Shown piece after piece: positions 62,604-64,000 of a stretch of DNA of 64,000 nucleotides. Position numbers and translations under genes: made by a program. Positions within the stretch are counted from its first letter, which is position 1. Every line of letters begins with the position of its first letter. Source of the stretch: Anodontia alba (Eukaryota; Mollusca; Bivalvia; Lucinida; Lucinidae); assembly GCA_964016985.1 (NCBI GenBank), contig OZ024824.1, positions 50,075,587 through 50,139,586 on the forward strand, in the 5' to 3' direction. The notes below the pieces were generated by a model, which saw only the letters and a list, made by a program, of their open reading frames with translations, did not search any database and was not told the DNA's origin.

Positions 62604-63025
62604 TCAAAATGGGTCCTATACTCCAACTGGTGTCATAGACACCGGTTAATCCGGTCTCAGCCCCTCTTACAGTAATAGCTGACTTCCTTATACCTCTTTT
62701 CTGAGAAAAAATATCAAATAAGTACCATCAAGGGCTATAGATCAATGATCTCAAATACTCTTAAATTTAAGACTGGTAATAGAATTGGATCTAACCCCGT
62801 CTTGTCAGAATTAATTAGGTCTTTTGAATTGCAATGTCCAGTACAAAGATCTCTTACCCCATATAGGGATTTATCTTGTGTCCTAGTCTGCCTACAGAAA
62901 GCCCCATATGAACCTCTACATAAGGCATCTAAGCTTCACGTTACAATTAAGACATCCTTTCTGTTAGCTCTTGCCACTGCTAAAAGATGCAGTGAAATTC
63001 ATGCATTGGCAATGGATGCTTTCTT
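62604..63025 (+). pseudogene. DIRS2 tyrosine recombinase N-terminal part
   Basis: 100 codons (62745-63047) including SNTLKFKTGNRIGSNPVLSE, LTPYRDLSCVLVCLQKAPYEP and LALATAKRCSEIHALAMDA, which contains the first catalytic Arg. The rest of the enzyme is missing because a LINE 3' end follows. Confidence 0.82.
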
Positions 63026-64000
63026 TCTTTCTTCCGTTACGTCTTAACCTCCGAAGAGGACGTCAGATGGGGTTCGGTAAACGAGTGCAAAAGGGGGTTA
63101 GCTGAAAATAAAAGAGGTGCACAGTTAAGAAAAAGAATATACAGATGTGAAAACAAGAGTTAGTATAGTTAAAAGATAAAAGCTTGTTTGGTGTTTAGGG
63201 TGAGATATGGACTACATGGCACACAGCATAGCTGAATTGTGCCACAGTAGGTAGGACGGGGATGTGGTGTTCTAGGGCATTCCAGTGAACTATGGTACGG
63301 GGAAAGAATGTGTACTTGTAATAGTCACGGAGGGTGGGAATCTTTCTATATGCCAGGGGGTGATTGAACTTAGATGGCCTTGTATTGGGAATTAGGTAGT
63401 CTGCTGCGGGTATGGCGACAAGCTCATATGTGATCTTACACATAAGAATCAATCTACTGTCTATCCGACGTTGTTCCAGAGTGCGCCAGTTTAGGTCCTT
63501 TAACATTTGGGTTACACTAGAGGTGCGCTGGTAATCACGGGTAGCCCATCTGGCTGCCCTGCGCTGAACTGCTTCAACTTTAGCAATATTTGTAGCTGTG
63601 TGGGGAGACCAGACCGTCGAAGCATACTCCATCTGGGATCTTACTAGAGTTTTGTAGGCTGTGGATTTAAGGTCCTGATTATGGACCTTAATATTCTGTT
63701 TAAGAAACCCTAAAGTCTGGTTAGCTTTCTTGGTAATCAAATCAATATGGGGGCTCCAAGAAAGATCATCTAAGATTGTAACACCCAGATATTTGGCCGA
63801 TGGGACTGTTTGAAGGACAGTGTCATGGAGGACATACTTGGTTTGGATGGGACATTTAGCTCTTGTGATATGCAGGACCTGGCATTTTGAAGGGTTGAAG
63901 CTCATGTCCCAACATTGTTCCCATTTTTCGAGGATGTGCAGGTCATTCTGCAGTGTTATTAACTCACCTTCAGAGCTAATAGCTAGGTATATGGCCGTAT
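63026..64000 (-). mobile_element. CR1/jockey-type LINE, 3' part, running off the window
   Basis: Minus-strand frame 63195-63905 encodes MSFNPSKCQVLHITR, KYLGVTILDDLSWSPHID, SQMEYASTVWSPHT and VEAVQRRAARWATRDYQRTSSV, the conserved post-catalytic region of CR1/jockey-group RTs. The 3' end on the minus strand finishes ...GACGTAACGG followed by GAAAGAAAGAAAG, a short simple-repeat tail. The RT active site and endonuclease would lie beyond 64000. Confidence 0.9.
63195..63905 (-). CDS. CR1/jockey-type LINE RT C-terminal region (partial)
   Basis: 236 open codons without stops. The annotated Met is internal; the frame is likely continuous with sequence upstream (63906-64000). It contains the thumb and the C-terminal domain (FPRTIVHWNALEHHIPVLPT) and ends VCHVVHISP followed by a stop. 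The length of the post-RT segment is as usual for the family. Whether the element is intact cannot be judged from this window. Confidence 0.85.
   Translation of the reverse strand: MSFNPSKCQVLHITRAKCPIQTKYVLHDTVLQTVPSAKYLGVTILDDLSWSPHIDLITKKANQTLGFLKQNIKVHNQDLKSTAYKTLVRSQMEYASTVWSPHTATNIAKVEAVQRRAARWATRDYQRTSSVTQMLKDLNWRTLEQRRIDSRLILMCKITYELVAIPAADYLIPNTRPSKFNHPLAYRKIPTLRDYYKYTFFPRTIVHWNALEHHIPVLPTVAQFSYAVCHVVHISP

Larger units (their letters stand above)
60703..63025 (+). mobile_element. DIRS-type retrotransposon 2, truncated at both ends
   Basis: Starts inside RT (CTAAATCAATACATAAGGAAAC, homologous to 46073 in copy 1) and stops inside the tyrosine recombinase at ATGGATGCT, where the next LINE begins. 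It is interrupted by family H copy 3 at 60994-61230. Its frames are better kept than in copy 1. Confidence 0.85.

Overview
This is a eukaryotic accessory window, almost certainly from a mollusc and most likely a bivalve. I infer this from the element mix rather than from a marker gene: Pearl/HINE-like arrays of 140-175 bp units with hairpin ends, DIRS elements with inverted termini, tRNA-derived SINEs ending in a '...GTAAAACC' tail, CR1-type and other LINEs, and an intron-bearing animal gene. There are no bacterial operons, rRNA genes or CRISPR arrays. Only one host gene is recognised: the last two coding exons and poly(A) signal of a DONSON (replication-fork/CMG-assembly factor) orthologue at 31403-33830 (+). 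Nearly everything else is transposable-element sequence in various states of decay.

Layout. 1-726: nothing recognised. 727-9011: Pearl/HINE-like arrays whose units carry CTCF-like cores, split by a 5'-truncated Ty1/copia-like pol remnant (2015-5160) and by an opposite-strand array (6946-8659). 9013-11880: repeat fragments, then mostly unique AT-rich DNA. 11883-13075: array with 'AAGATGGCC' hairpins, carrying a SINE. 13337-21510: two 1.27-kb tandem units, the first split by a complete 5.2-kb LTR retrotransposon on the minus strand (14631-19830). Its domain order PR-IN-RT-RH combined with Ty3/gypsy-type domains marks it as Gmr1-like. 21841-22339: TTAA-flanked MITE. 22370-23572: arrays. 23573-24545 and 30180-30430: two halves of a second Gmr1-like copy, separated by 5.6 kb that includes a LINE (27600-30179), itself hit by a SINE (29495-29783). 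30946-31255: full-length tRNA-derived SINE. 31403-33830: DONSON 3' exons. 34236-38772: more arrays, a small TIR element and one copy of an unclassified repeat (family H). 38857-60702: a long repeat (family E) that has absorbed two hAT-like elements and a DIRS element. That DIRS element was entered by an 11.2-kb foldback element (C, 9-bp TSD), and C in turn by a 4.1-kb transposon (D, 55219-59294). 60703-63025: a second DIRS fragment. 63026-64000: 3' part of a CR1/jockey-type LINE on the minus strand.

The most interesting item is element D. It has terminal inverted repeats of more than 300 bp and one intact 779-codon gene. The C-terminal half of that protein shows the ordered acidic motifs of a FEN1/XPG-like (PIN-fold) nuclease instead of an RNase-H-type transposase. 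It is the innermost insertion and the only long undamaged TE reading frame in the window, which suggests recent activity. Empty copies of its target exist nearby and show that insertion left little or no target duplication. Other notable signals are the Gmr1-type pol order in a probable mollusc, dispersed arrays bearing CTCF-like motifs at about 165-bp spacing, and a repeat (H) present three times with reading frames kept open on both strands.
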